Positions 1 to 8,600 of a stretch of DNA of 16,198 bases are shown here, piece after piece (within the stretch, counting starts at the first letter, position 1; the number at the start of each line of letters is the position of its first letter). Both the position numbers and the translations under genes were made by a program. The notes beneath the pieces were generated by a model. That model was not told where the DNA came from and made no database searches. It worked only from the letters and a program-made list of their open reading frames with translations. Source of the stretch: DATLFP01 sp035540955 (GTDB lineage: Bacteria > Actinomycetota > Acidimicrobiia > Acidimicrobiales > CADCSY01); contig DATLFP010000192.1 of assembly GCA_035540955.1 (NCBI GenBank), positions 1 through 16,198 on the forward strand, read 5' to 3'.

Positions 1-53
1 CGGCCGAAGACATCGTGCGGCTGCGCGACGAAGCCCGGGCCGAGCGCTCCTGA
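1..53 (+). CDS. C-terminal end of an unidentified protein (partial)
   Basis: From base 3 an open frame reads AEDIVRLRDEARAERS and stops at TGA 51-53. The charged, Leu/Arg/Glu-rich helical composition and GC-rich third positions fit the tail of a real gene that begins before the window. It would be convergent with the oxidoreductase ending at 85. Sixteen residues are too few to name a family, and another frame cannot be excluded. The 31-bp gap that follows contains a GC-rich, imperfect inverted repeat (GGCGTC/GACGCC) that could be a weak terminator. Confidence 0.35.
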   Translation, partial: AEDIVRLRDEARAERS

Positions 54-84
54 GCGGCGTCGTCGACGCCCGCCGCCGGTCGGC

Positions 85-996
85 TCAGAGCGACTCGCCG
101 GTGAAGGCCGTCCCCCGGAGGCGGCCCTTGGTGTCGAACACGAGCCGGGCGTGCTCGGCGATGGTGGCGGCGTCGAAGTCCACGCCCTCGGAGTTGGGGA
201 TCGAGCCGATGGCGAGCACGACGTGGCTGCCCTGCACCAACCGCCCGTCGTCGCAGCGCACGGTGACGGTGTCGCCGTCGCGCTCGATGCCCGTGGCGCG
301 GGCGCCCTTCATCAGCGTGATGCCGCGGGCGAGGAAGTCCTGCTCGAGGGCGGCGGCCACCTCGGGGTCCTTGTTGGGCAGCACGTGCTGGCGGCTCACG
401 ATCAGCGTCACGCGGCTGCCGAGCGCCGAGAACATGTGCACGAACTCGACGCCGGTCACGCCCGAGCCGACCACCACGAGGTGCTCGGGGATCTCCACCG
501 GTGGGTAGGCGTGGCGCGTCGTCAGCACCCGCTCGCCGTCGATAGGTGCCCACTCGGGGATGCGGGGGCGGGAGCCGGTGGCCACGAGCACGGCGTCGGC
601 CTCCAGCTCGACAACGCCGTCGGCGGTGTCAGCCACGATCTCGCGCGGGCCCTTCAGCCGACCCGTGCCGCGGAGGATCGTCACCCCCTGGCTCTGGAGC
701 AGCGACGTGACCGACGCGTTCAGTCGCTCCTCGATCGCCTGCACCCGCTGGCGGAGCGCCTCGAAGTCGATGGCGGCGTCGAGGTGGTCGAGGCCCATCA
801 CCTGCGCCCGGCGGGCGTCGGCCAAGGCACCGCCGGTGGCGATCATCGCCTTCGACGGGATGCAGTCCCACAGGTGGGCGGCGCCGCCGACGACGTCGCG
901 CTCGATCATCGTCACCTCGGCGCCGAGCCGGGCGGCGTGGGTGGCCGCGGTGTTGCCGGCGGGGCCGCCGCCGATGATCACGAAGCGAACGACCAC
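85..996 (-). CDS. LpdA-type NAD(P)/FAD oxidoreductase, C-terminally truncated
   Basis: A 303-residue member of the class I pyridine nucleotide-disulfide oxidoreductase family. Visible are the N-terminal FAD dinucleotide-binding loop GGGPAG (9-14), an ATG motif (140-142) and the NAD(P)-binding loop GSGVTG (177-182). The disulfide site reads GGAAHLWDCIPSK, so the first redox Cys is absent. The same feature is known for mycobacterial LpdA (Rv3303c), which is a quinone/NAD(P)H reductase rather than a true lipoamide dehydrogenase. Similarity runs to IGSIPNSEG (about 263-271). The last 32 residues do not resemble the family, and the second FAD (GD) motif and the dimerisation domain are missing; relatives have about 460-490 residues. 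The start is GTG at 996, directly before the first beta strand, with a TAGCCT hexamer 7 nt upstream. It follows the multicopper oxidase by 22 bp. It could be a decaying gene, so activity is doubtful. Confidence 0.78.
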   Translation of the reverse strand: MVVRFVIIGGGPAGNTAATHAARLGAEVTMIERDVVGGAAHLWDCIPSKAMIATGGALADARRAQVMGLDHLDAAIDFEALRQRVQAIEERLNASVTSLLQSQGVTILRGTGRLKGPREIVADTADGVVELEADAVLVATGSRPRIPEWAPIDGERVLTTRHAYPPVEIPEHLVVVGSGVTGVEFVHMFSALGSRVTLIVSRQHVLPNKDPEVAAALEQDFLARGITLMKGARATGIERDGDTVTVRCDDGRLVQGSHVVLAIGSIPNSEGVDFDAATIAEHARLVFDTKGRLRGTAFTGESL

Positions 997-1003
997 GAAC
1001 CCC

Positions 1004-1009
1004 AGGCTA
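1004..1009 (-). promoter_or_regulatory. Candidate -10 element (TAGCCT) for a leaderless transcript
   Basis: On the minus strand TAGCCT lies 7 nt before the GTG start at 996, in the short gap after the multicopper oxidase stop. No Shine-Dalgarno sequence is seen in the gap. The spacing fits transcription starting at the start codon, as is common for TANNNT promoters in actinobacteria. No -35 element is evident. If real, the oxidoreductase has its own promoter besides read-through. Confidence 0.35.
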
Positions 1010-1018
1010 CGCGGCGAG

Positions 1019-3313
1019 TCAGAGGAGCTCGGCGAGGGCGTCCTCGACCGCGTCGGAGACGGCGCCGGGGCCGCCGAGCACGACGATGCGGGCGACGCCG
1101 AGGCGCCGCAGCTCGCCTGCCACCACTGCCGGCAGCGAGTCACGCGGGGTGAGAAGGAGCGACCCGCCGTCGACGGCCACCGCCGGGGCAGCGGCGAGCG
1201 CGTCGGGGAACTGCTCGCCGGTGGCGACGTAGGCGACGCCGGCGCCGGCCGGGAACCGCGCCTCGCTCACGGCCACGGCGGTGGCGTACCGATCGGCGCC
1301 GGCGAAGCGCCGGACCGCGCCGTCGGCGTACGCGGCCAGCTGCGCCTCGACGCCGGCGGACACCGCCGCGCTCCCGCCGAGCACGACGATCGGCACCGGC
1401 GCCAGCTCCTCGAGCGCACGCCGGGTGGCGTCGGGAAGGGCGTCTCGCGCCGTCAGCAGGAGCACGCCGCGGTCACCGGCGGCCGCCGCCCCGCCGGCCA
1501 GGGCATCGGCGAAGCCGGTCCCCGAGGCCACGTACACCACGGTGGGCGACGGCACTGTGGCCGCCACCGCCGCCGCCGTGGCGTACCGGTCCTGGCCGGC
1601 GATCCGCGTCACCGGGGCGTACTTCCCCAGCTCGGCGGCGGCCGCCGCCGACACCGCGCCGGTGCCGCCGAGCACCACGATGCGCTCGGGGTCGAGCCGG
1701 GCCAGCTCGGCGGCGGTCGCCGCCTCCACCGCGTCGCCCTGCACCAGGAGCAGCGGTCCCCCGGCGGCGGCCGCGGCCGCGCCGCCGGCGAGCGCGTCGG
1801 CGAAGTGGGTGGCGGTGGCGACGTGCACCGCCGGCACCGCGCCGGCGAAGGACGACGCGGCCACCGCGGCCGCCGTGGCGACCCGGCCGGACCCCGACCG
1901 GCGCGCCAGGTCGACGACCCGCATCTGGCCCATCATCGAGTGGTCCTCGTGCTCGAGCACATGGCAGTGGAACAGGTAGGTGCCGGTGTGGCCGGTGAAG
2001 CGGGCGGCCAGGTGCACCGTCTCGCCCGGCGCCACCCGCACCGTGTCCTTCCACCCCCGCTCGGCGGCCGGCGGGTTGGCGAGCCCCCGCTGCAGGACGC
2101 GGAACATGACCAGGTGCAGGTGGAAGGGGTGCATGAACGTGGAGTCGTTCACCAGCACCCAGCGCTCGGTCGAGCCCAGGCGGGGCCGGAACTCGATGCG
2201 GTGGTGGTCGAACGGGCGCCCGTTCAGCACCCACTCCCCGCGGGCCTCGTCGAAGCTCAGGAGCAGCTGCCGCTCGCGGGTCGGGGCCGGCAGCTCGTCG
2301 ATGGTCCGCAGGGTCGCCGGCAGCGCACCGCCGCCGCTGCCGCTCCCCGCGACGTCGAAGCGCACGACCCCCTGGCCGGTGATCGCGTCCTGCAGCTCAA
2401 CCTCGTCGCCGGCGTCGAAGGTCGAGAAGTCGATGACCACCTCGGCCCGCTCGGCGATGCCGAGGGTCACCGACGGGACCACGACCGGTGCCGCCAGCAG
2501 GCCGCCGTCCGACGCGATCTGCGTCATCGATCGACCGGAGAGGCGCAGCTCGTAGGGCCGCATGTTGGACGCGTTCACGATCCGGAACCGGTAGCGCACG
2601 CGGTCGACCTGCAGGCGCGGGAACGGCACGCCGTTGACCAGGAAGACGTCGCCGGTCACGCCATCCCGCCGGCGCGGGCTGCCGGGCTCCGGGTACTCGA
2701 GCGCGCCGGACGACGTGAAGCTCCGGTCCTGGAGGAGCAGGGGGACGTCATGGTCACCGGCGGGCAGGCCGAGGGACAGCTCGTGGTCGTCCTGCAGGAC
2801 GTAGAGGCCGGCCAGCCCCATCCAGATGTTCTGCGCCGTCCGCATCATGGCGTGGTCGTGGTACCAGAGCGTCGAGTGCGGCTGCGCGTTCGGGTACTCG
2901 TAGACGCGGCTGCCGCCGGGAGGGATGAAGTCGTGCGGGTGGCCGTCGTGCTCGGGGGCGACGTGGCCGCCGTGCAGGTGGATGGCGCTGTCAACCGGCA
3001 GCGAGCTGGCGAAGGTGACCGACACCGGCCGACCCGACCGGGCGGCGATCGTCGGGCCCGGGAACAACCCGTCGTAGCCCCAGATCGTCGTCGACAGCCC
3101 GTCGAGGATGCTGACAGAGGCCACCCGCTGCTCGATCTGGTAGCGATCCACGCCGCCGGACGTCGAGACCGGCACCGCCACCGGAGGGACCACGAGGTCA
3201 CGGGTGAACGGCGTCACCGCCGGGGACGCCGCCACCGGACGGACGCCGAGCCGCGCCAGCGCGACCGCGCCGGCACCCGCCGCGCTCAGGCCGAGGAATC
3301 GACGTCGGTCCAC
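1019..3313 (-). CDS. Tat-exported multicopper oxidase with three C-terminal CWB2 repeats
   Basis: A 764-residue laccase-like multicopper oxidase that would oxidise a substrate or Cu(I)/Fe(II) and reduce O2 to water outside the cell. A twin-arginine signal (RRRFLGLS, 3-10) precedes an Ala-rich stretch. All copper ligand motifs are present: HLHGGH (112-117), WYHDHA (150-155), HPFHLH (395-400) and HCHVLEHEDHSMM (449-461). These give the type 1 ligands H395, C450, H455 and axial M460. From about 474 to the end lie three CWB2 repeats of 95-100 residues. Each has F(A/P)DALA (504, 601, 702) and VLGG (547, 644, 745), and they should bind a wall polymer. The start is GTG at 3313, chosen because it gives the Tat signal and has GGAGG 10 nt upstream (3324-3328). 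The gene is divergent from the cupredoxin gene and may be cotranscribed with the truncated LpdA homologue. The CWB2 fusion is the odd part: most family members are only 450-550 residues. Confidence 0.93.
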   Translation of the reverse strand: MDRRRFLGLSAAGAGAVALARLGVRPVAASPAVTPFTRDLVVPPVAVPVSTSGGVDRYQIEQRVASVSILDGLSTTIWGYDGLFPGPTIAARSGRPVSVTFASSLPVDSAIHLHGGHVAPEHDGHPHDFIPPGGSRVYEYPNAQPHSTLWYHDHAMMRTAQNIWMGLAGLYVLQDDHELSLGLPAGDHDVPLLLQDRSFTSSGALEYPEPGSPRRRDGVTGDVFLVNGVPFPRLQVDRVRYRFRIVNASNMRPYELRLSGRSMTQIASDGGLLAAPVVVPSVTLGIAERAEVVIDFSTFDAGDEVELQDAITGQGVVRFDVAGSGSGGGALPATLRTIDELPAPTRERQLLLSFDEARGEWVLNGRPFDHHRIEFRPRLGSTERWVLVNDSTFMHPFHLHLVMFRVLQRGLANPPAAERGWKDTVRVAPGETVHLAARFTGHTGTYLFHCHVLEHEDHSMMGQMRVVDLARRSGSGRVATAAAVAASSFAGAVPAVHVATATHFADALAGGAAAAAAGGPLLLVQGDAVEAATAAELARLDPERIVVLGGTGAVSAAAAAELGKYAPVTRIAGQDRYATAAAVAATVPSPTVVYVASGTGFADALAGGAAAAGDRGVLLLTARDALPDATRRALEELAPVPIVVLGGSAAVSAGVEAQLAAYADGAVRRFAGADRYATAVAVSEARFPAGAGVAYVATGEQFPDALAAAPAVAVDGGSLLLTPRDSLPAVVAGELRRLGVARIVVLGGPGAVSDAVEDALAELL

Positions 3314-3467
3314 TTGCCACGCACCTCCGGGAGGCTTCGCCACGTTCTCGCCGGAGAGGGCAGCCCTCCGGACCGATTGGTCACCTATTGTGCGCCAGCG
3401 TCCCACCGTTCGTGGTGGCAGCTCCGCACCCGGGACGGCCCACGCCAGACGACAGGGAGACACACTG
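3314..3467. promoter_or_regulatory. Divergent intergenic region between the two copper proteins
   Basis: These 154 bp must hold the promoters for both the multicopper oxidase (minus) and the cupredoxin (plus). Both genes have recognisable Shine-Dalgarno sequences: GGAGG at 3324-3328 (minus) and GGGAGA at 3455-3460 (plus). A TATTGT at 3386-3391 could be a plus-strand -10, but I see no convincing -35. A short inverted repeat, CCACC-gttcgt-GGTGG (3403-3418), is a possible operator. I see no recognisable CsoR- or CueR-type box. Co-regulation of the two genes is inferred from the layout only. Confidence 0.5.
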
Positions 3468-5447
3468 ATGAGACGGATGAAGGCCGGCGGCGTCGCCGTG
3501 CTCACGTTCCTCGCAGGATCGATGTTGGCCGTCGCGCCGGCCGCGGCCGACGAGGTGGACGTGGCGGCGGCGAACTTCGAGTTCTCGCCGCGTGAGATCC
3601 AGGTGCCCGAGGGCACCACCGTGACCTGGACGAACACCGACCCCGAGCCGCACACGGTCACGGCCGACAACAGCTCGTTCTCGCTGCTGATCAACCCGGG
3701 CCAGTCCGTGTCCCGGACCTTCAACAGCCCGGGCGAGGTCCCGTACTTCTGCAAGCTCCACGGCGCGCCGGGCGGGCTCGGCATGGCCGGCACCATCTTC
3801 GTCGGCGACACCGAGCCGCCGCCGACGGTGAACCTCGCCGGCGCCGACAACGTCAGCCGCGCCATCGCCTGGAGTCAGTCGACCTTCCCCGACGGGAGCG
3901 GGTTCGCGCTGCTCGGCCGAGCCGACCTGTTCGCCGACTCGCTCGCCTCCGGCGGGGCGCAGGGCAAGCTCGACGGGCCGCTGCTCTTCACGCCGACCGG
4001 CGCGCTCGACGCCCGCACCAAGGCTGAGCTCGACCGCCTGGGCACCAGCACGGTGTACGTGCTGGGTGGCACCGCCGCCGTGTCCGACGGGGTGGTCGCC
4101 GAGCTGCGGGCCGCCGGCTACGCCGTGAGCCGGGTCGCCGGCACCGACCGACTCGCGACCGCGGTGGCGGCGGCCGAGACGTTCTATCCGGAGGCCAGGT
4201 CGGCGCTGCTGGTGCGGGCCTTCGCCGACGGCGGCGATCCCACCCGTGCGTTCGCCGACGCCCTGGGCGCCGGCGCGGTGGCCGCCGCCACCGGCCAGCC
4301 GGTCCTGTTCACCGAGACCGGCCGGCTGTCCCCCGCCACGAAGGCGTACCTGCAGAGCCGCCCCATCGACGCCGTCACGGTCGTGGGCGGGACGGCGGCC
4401 ATCGCCGACGCCGTGCTCGACGAGCTCGACGGCATCGGGGTCGAGGCCGATCGGGTCGCGGGCGTCAACCGGACGCAGACGGCCGCCTACCTCGCCGAGG
4501 GAGTCGGCGACAGCGGCGAGGTCGTGCTGATCGACGGCACGAGCGCCGACTCGTGGGCCGACGGGTTCGCGGCCGCCAGCCGCCGCGCCCCGGTGCTGCT
4601 CACGTCGGGTGACGTCGTGACCGGTGCCACCGCCCAGGTCCTCACCTTCCTGTTCGGGCACAGGCTCGTGTGCGGCGCCACGGTGTCTGCCGTCGGCTGC
4701 GCCCGGGCCGAGGTGGTGGCCGGTCTGAACACCGAGTTCCCCGAGCTCGGTGCATACATGACCGGCGAGGCGGCCGACGGTGAGGACGGGGCCGTCGGCG
4801 TGTCCGGCCTGTACGTCGGGTCGGGCGGCACGACGCTCTGCTACGACTACTTCGGCACCATCGGCGACTTCACCGCCAGCCACATCCATCGCCACGTCGA
4901 CTCGTCGATCGCGGTGCCGATGAACCTCGACGTCGGCGTCGAGGACTTCTTCGGCTGCACCTACGACGTCCCGGCGGCGATCCTCGCCGACGTGGTCGCC
5001 AACCCCGGCGACTACTACGTGAACATCCACACCGCCGAGTTCCCGGCCGGGGCGATGCAGGGGACGGTGCAGAACCTGACCTTCATCGCCTTCGCCGCCA
5101 TGCTCGGCGAGTCGGAGATCCCGGGGCCCGGCGACCCGAACGGCATCGGCTTCGGCGGCCTCATCACCACCGACACCCCGGGCGAGCTGTGCAGCTTCAT
5201 CTTCGTGGACATGCTGGGCTCGGCCCCGACCGCCGCCCACATCCACGAGGGCGAGATCGACCAGAGCGGTCCGCCGGTGCTCACGCTCCAGACGCCGACC
5301 GAGGACGCGTTCCCCTTCGCGTGCTACGACGCCGGCGAGTCGCTCATCGCCGACATCCAGGCCGACCTCGACGGCTACTACATGAACGTGCACACCGGTC
5401 AGTTCCCCGCCGGCGCCATCCGGGGCCAGCTGTTCACGTTCTTCTGA
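3468..5447 (+). CDS. Secreted cupredoxin with CWB2 repeats and two CHRD domains
   Basis: A 659-residue exported modular protein. Residues 1-27 are a Sec-type signal (MRRMK, hydrophobic core, APAAA before DEVDV). Residues 29-113 form a plastocyanin/amicyanin-like domain with type 1 copper ligands H62, C95, H98 and M106 (PHTVTAD, YFCKLHGAPGGLGM). Two CWB2 repeats follow (about 120-225 and 226-330), with FADSLA/FADALG and VLGG/VVGG signatures. A third, degenerate one (about 331-428) lacks VLGG and has Cys402 and Cys411. Two CHRD domains (about 429-537 and 541-659) each end in a YY(V/M)N(I/V)HT..FPAGA block. Each has one Cys pair (458/497 and 575/619), probably a disulfide. ATG at 3468 is chosen for the signal peptide and for GGGAGA 7 nt upstream. 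It is divergent from the multicopper oxidase, which shares the CWB2 anchor, so an electron-carrier or copper-binding partner role is plausible. The CHRD function is unclear. Confidence 0.93.
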   Translation: MRRMKAGGVAVLTFLAGSMLAVAPAAADEVDVAAANFEFSPREIQVPEGTTVTWTNTDPEPHTVTADNSSFSLLINPGQSVSRTFNSPGEVPYFCKLHGAPGGLGMAGTIFVGDTEPPPTVNLAGADNVSRAIAWSQSTFPDGSGFALLGRADLFADSLASGGAQGKLDGPLLFTPTGALDARTKAELDRLGTSTVYVLGGTAAVSDGVVAELRAAGYAVSRVAGTDRLATAVAAAETFYPEARSALLVRAFADGGDPTRAFADALGAGAVAAATGQPVLFTETGRLSPATKAYLQSRPIDAVTVVGGTAAIADAVLDELDGIGVEADRVAGVNRTQTAAYLAEGVGDSGEVVLIDGTSADSWADGFAAASRRAPVLLTSGDVVTGATAQVLTFLFGHRLVCGATVSAVGCARAEVVAGLNTEFPELGAYMTGEAADGEDGAVGVSGLYVGSGGTTLCYDYFGTIGDFTASHIHRHVDSSIAVPMNLDVGVEDFFGCTYDVPAAILADVVANPGDYYVNIHTAEFPAGAMQGTVQNLTFIAFAAMLGESEIPGPGDPNGIGFGGLITTDTPGELCSFIFVDMLGSAPTAAHIHEGEIDQSGPPVLTLQTPTEDAFPFACYDAGESLIADIQADLDGYYMNVHTGQFPAGAIRGQLFTFF

Positions 5448-5460
5448 TCTGACGCCCGCA

Positions 5461-5508
5461 CCGTTGTGCGCGCTCGTGCCGGAATCCCGGCACGGGCGCG
5501 CACAACGG
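5461..5508. terminator. Bidirectional hairpin terminator
   Basis: Two 22-nt arms (5461-5482 and 5487-5508) pair throughout, with a single G-U, around a 4-nt AATC loop. The hairpin lies 13 bp after the cupredoxin stop and ends 1 bp before the stop of the convergent mutase gene, so it can serve both. There is no U-tract, which is common in high-GC actinobacterial terminators. Confidence 0.8.
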
Positions 5509-5509
5509 A

Positions 5510-7099
<1,590 letters not shown>

Positions 7100-7162
7100 A
7101 ACGGAATGGTGCCCTGCTCGACCCCCATGGGGCCAACCGCGGCACCGCGCGACGTCCCGACC

Positions 7163-7213
7163 CGTTCTGTGTCGGATCTGCGTGCCTGGGGCACGCAGAT
7201 CCGACACAGAACG
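7163..7213. repeat. Perfect 24-bp palindrome between divergent genes
   Basis: Arms 7163-7186 and 7190-7213 are exact reverse complements around a 3-nt TGG loop. The element lies in the 165-bp gap between the mutase start (7099, minus) and the membrane-protein start (7265, plus), where no gene transcribes in from either side to need termination. The same gap also holds a small 10-bp palindrome, CCCCATGGGG (7123-7132). The perfection of the long one suggests a mobile REP-like intergenic element, a 5' UTR hairpin or a regulatory site. I see no second copy in the window. Confidence 0.8.
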
Positions 7214-7264
7214 CAACCGGCGGTGGGTGCGGCGCCGGGTCGCCAGGCGCGGCAGAGTGCACCG

Positions 7265-8185
7265 GTGCAGGAGGCGACCAGGGACCGGCTGGTCAAGGCC
7301 GGACGGGCGGCGTTCGCCGTCGTGCTCATCGGCGTCCTCGTCCTCGCCGCCATCGACAACGCCGAGAAGCTGCGCGACGTCCGGCTCCAGCCCCAGCCGG
7401 GCTGGGCCCTCGCCGCCATCCCCTTCACCTTCGTGGGCGGCCTCGTGCTGCCCCTCGCGTGGCGGCACGTGCTCGTCGCCTACGGCGTCACCCTCGACCG
7501 GGCCACCGCGGTGCGGGTGTGGTGCGTCTCGCAGGCCGGGCGGTTCGTGCCCACGGGCGTGGCCCTCGTCGCCTCCCGCCTCCTGCTCGCCTCCCGGGAG
7601 GGGGTCCCCCGCTCGCTGGCCGGCGCCAGCCTCGCCGTCGAGCTCGGGCTGATCCTGATCTGGGGCGCGTTCTACACGGCGTGGCTGCCGTCGTACTGGC
7701 TGCCCGGCCCGCTGCGGGCGCTGCTGGCCACCGGCGCGGTGGCGGTGCTCGTTGCCCTGCCGTGGCTGCTGCGGGTCGTCGGCCGCTTCCTCCCCCGGTT
7801 CCCGGCCATCGCCCCCGAGTCGCTCCGGGTGCGCCACCTCTACGAGGCGATCGGGCTCTACGGGGCCAACGACCTGGTGCGCTGCGTCGGTCTGACCCTC
7901 GTGGCCGCGTCGCTGCACACGATCGATCCGTCCGACCTGTTCCGGGTGACCGCCGCGGTGAACCTCGGGTTCGTGGTCGGCATGGTGGGCATCACCCCCG
8001 CCGGCCTCGGCGTGCGGGAGGGCGTGGTCGCCGCCCTGCTCGCCCCCCGGTTCGGGCTCGGGACGGCGGCGGCCATGTCGGTCGCCTTCCGGGCGTGGGA
8101 CTTCCTCTTCGAGCTGGTGTGGATCGGCATCGCCCTCACCTGGGAGCGGCGCACCCGGCGGGCCGGGGCGTCCGCCGATGCGTAG
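7265..8185 (+). CDS. UPF0104 / flippase-like integral membrane protein
   Basis: A 306-residue polytopic membrane protein of the lysylphosphatidylglycerol-synthase transmembrane (UPF0104, YbhN/AglD-type) family. Family members are thought to move or modify lipid-linked molecules at the membrane. Several hydrophobic segments are clear, among them one near residues 13-31 and another starting at WALAAIPFTFVGG. Typical blocks are GRFVPTGVALVASRLLL after the second loop and GITPAGLGVREG near the C-terminal third. A basic tail (ERRTRRAG) ends the protein. No ATG is available; GTG at 7265 is preferred and GTG at 7223 is an alternative, neither with a clear ribosome-binding site. The lipoprotein gene begins 28 bp downstream, so cotranscription is likely. 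The substrate cannot be told from sequence. It lacks the catalytic domain of MprF. Confidence 0.82.
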   Translation: MQEATRDRLVKAGRAAFAVVLIGVLVLAAIDNAEKLRDVRLQPQPGWALAAIPFTFVGGLVLPLAWRHVLVAYGVTLDRATAVRVWCVSQAGRFVPTGVALVASRLLLASREGVPRSLAGASLAVELGLILIWGAFYTAWLPSYWLPGPLRALLATGAVAVLVALPWLLRVVGRFLPRFPAIAPESLRVRHLYEAIGLYGANDLVRCVGLTLVAASLHTIDPSDLFRVTAAVNLGFVVGMVGITPAGLGVREGVVAALLAPRFGLGTAAAMSVAFRAWDFLFELVWIGIALTWERRTRRAGASADA

Positions 8186-8213
8186 GCGCCGGCCGATCGG
8201 GAAAGATCGGGCC

Positions 8214-8540
8214 ATGCACCGCCTCCTCGCGCTCCTGTTCGCCCTCGCGCTCACCTTCGGGCTCGCCGCCGGCTGCGGCGACGACGATGACGACGCCGGC
8301 AACGGCGACGACGACCGCACCGAGCAGACCGGCACCGGTGACGGCGACGGCGCGGCGCGGGAGGGCAACCCCGAGGTGTACGAGCGCATCGAGGGGCTCA
8401 GCGACTGCGACGAGCTCGAGCGAGAGCTGACCGCGGCGGAGACGAACGCCGAGAACCGCGCCGATGACCCCGACCGCCAGGCGATCCTCCTCAGCTACGC
8501 GGCAGCCGCCGAGGAGCGGATGGACGAGGTCGGCTGCTGA
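8214..8540 (+). CDS. Small acidic lipoprotein, function unknown
   Basis: A 108-residue exported lipoprotein. The signal peptide MHRLLALLFALALTFGLAAGC has a good lipobox (LAAGC), with the acylated Cys at residue 21. A strongly acidic Asp/Gly-rich linker (GDDDDDAGNGDDD) follows, then a helical C-terminal part with Cys44-type spacing around LSDCDEL and a terminal Cys (EVGC), which may pair. ATG at 8214 is preferred because it gives a compact lipoprotein signal. An in-frame ATG at 8178, overlapping the preceding stop, would add 12 basic residues. I recognise no family for the C-terminal domain. Its neighbours suggest an envelope location but no specific role. Confidence 0.75.
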   Translation: MHRLLALLFALALTFGLAAGCGDDDDDAGNGDDDRTEQTGTGDGDGAAREGNPEVYERIEGLSDCDELERELTAAETNAENRADDPDRQAILLSYAAAAEERMDEVGC

Positions 8541-8586
8541 GCCGTCGATCACCCGTGCGGTGAGCGACCAACGGCGCTGCCGGTCG

Positions 8587-8592
8587 TACGCT
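8587..8592 (+). promoter_or_regulatory. Candidate -10 element (TACGCT) for a leaderless transcript
   Basis: TACGCT lies 8 nt before the ATG at 8601, and no Shine-Dalgarno sequence precedes that start. The same GTACGCT heptamer lies 9 nt before the ATG at 15261. No -35 box is evident. The spacing fits a transcript starting at the start codon. Confidence 0.45.
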
Positions 8593-8600
8593 CGGTGCCG

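Noticed and set aside
3403..3418. CCACC-gttcgt-GGTGG as a copper-regulator operator
   Set aside because: The 5-bp arms are too short to be significant in GC-rich DNA and do not match known CsoR or CueR boxes. It is mentioned only as a possibility in the intergenic entry.
560..3595. A 1011-codon open frame on the plus strand
   Set aside because: It lies antisense to the oxidoreductase and multicopper oxidase genes, whose products show complete motifs. Its translation is Arg/Gly/His-rich low complexity with no domain, typical of antisense frames in high-GC DNA.
3314..3865. An upstream extension of the multicopper oxidase frame to 3865
   Set aside because: It would add 184 residues antisense to the cupredoxin gene and bury the Tat signal. 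GTG 3313 with GGAGG upstream explains the start.
7163..7213. The perfect palindrome as a simple transcription terminator
   Set aside because: Both flanking genes start beside it and transcribe away, so it ends no known gene. It has no U-tract either. I kept it as an unexplained repeat.
8280..8330. The GACGACGATGAC-like run in the lipoprotein as a tandem repeat or CRISPR-like element
   Set aside because: It is just the Asp-rich linker codons, irregular in unit length and within a coding frame. No spaced direct repeats occur anywhere in the window.
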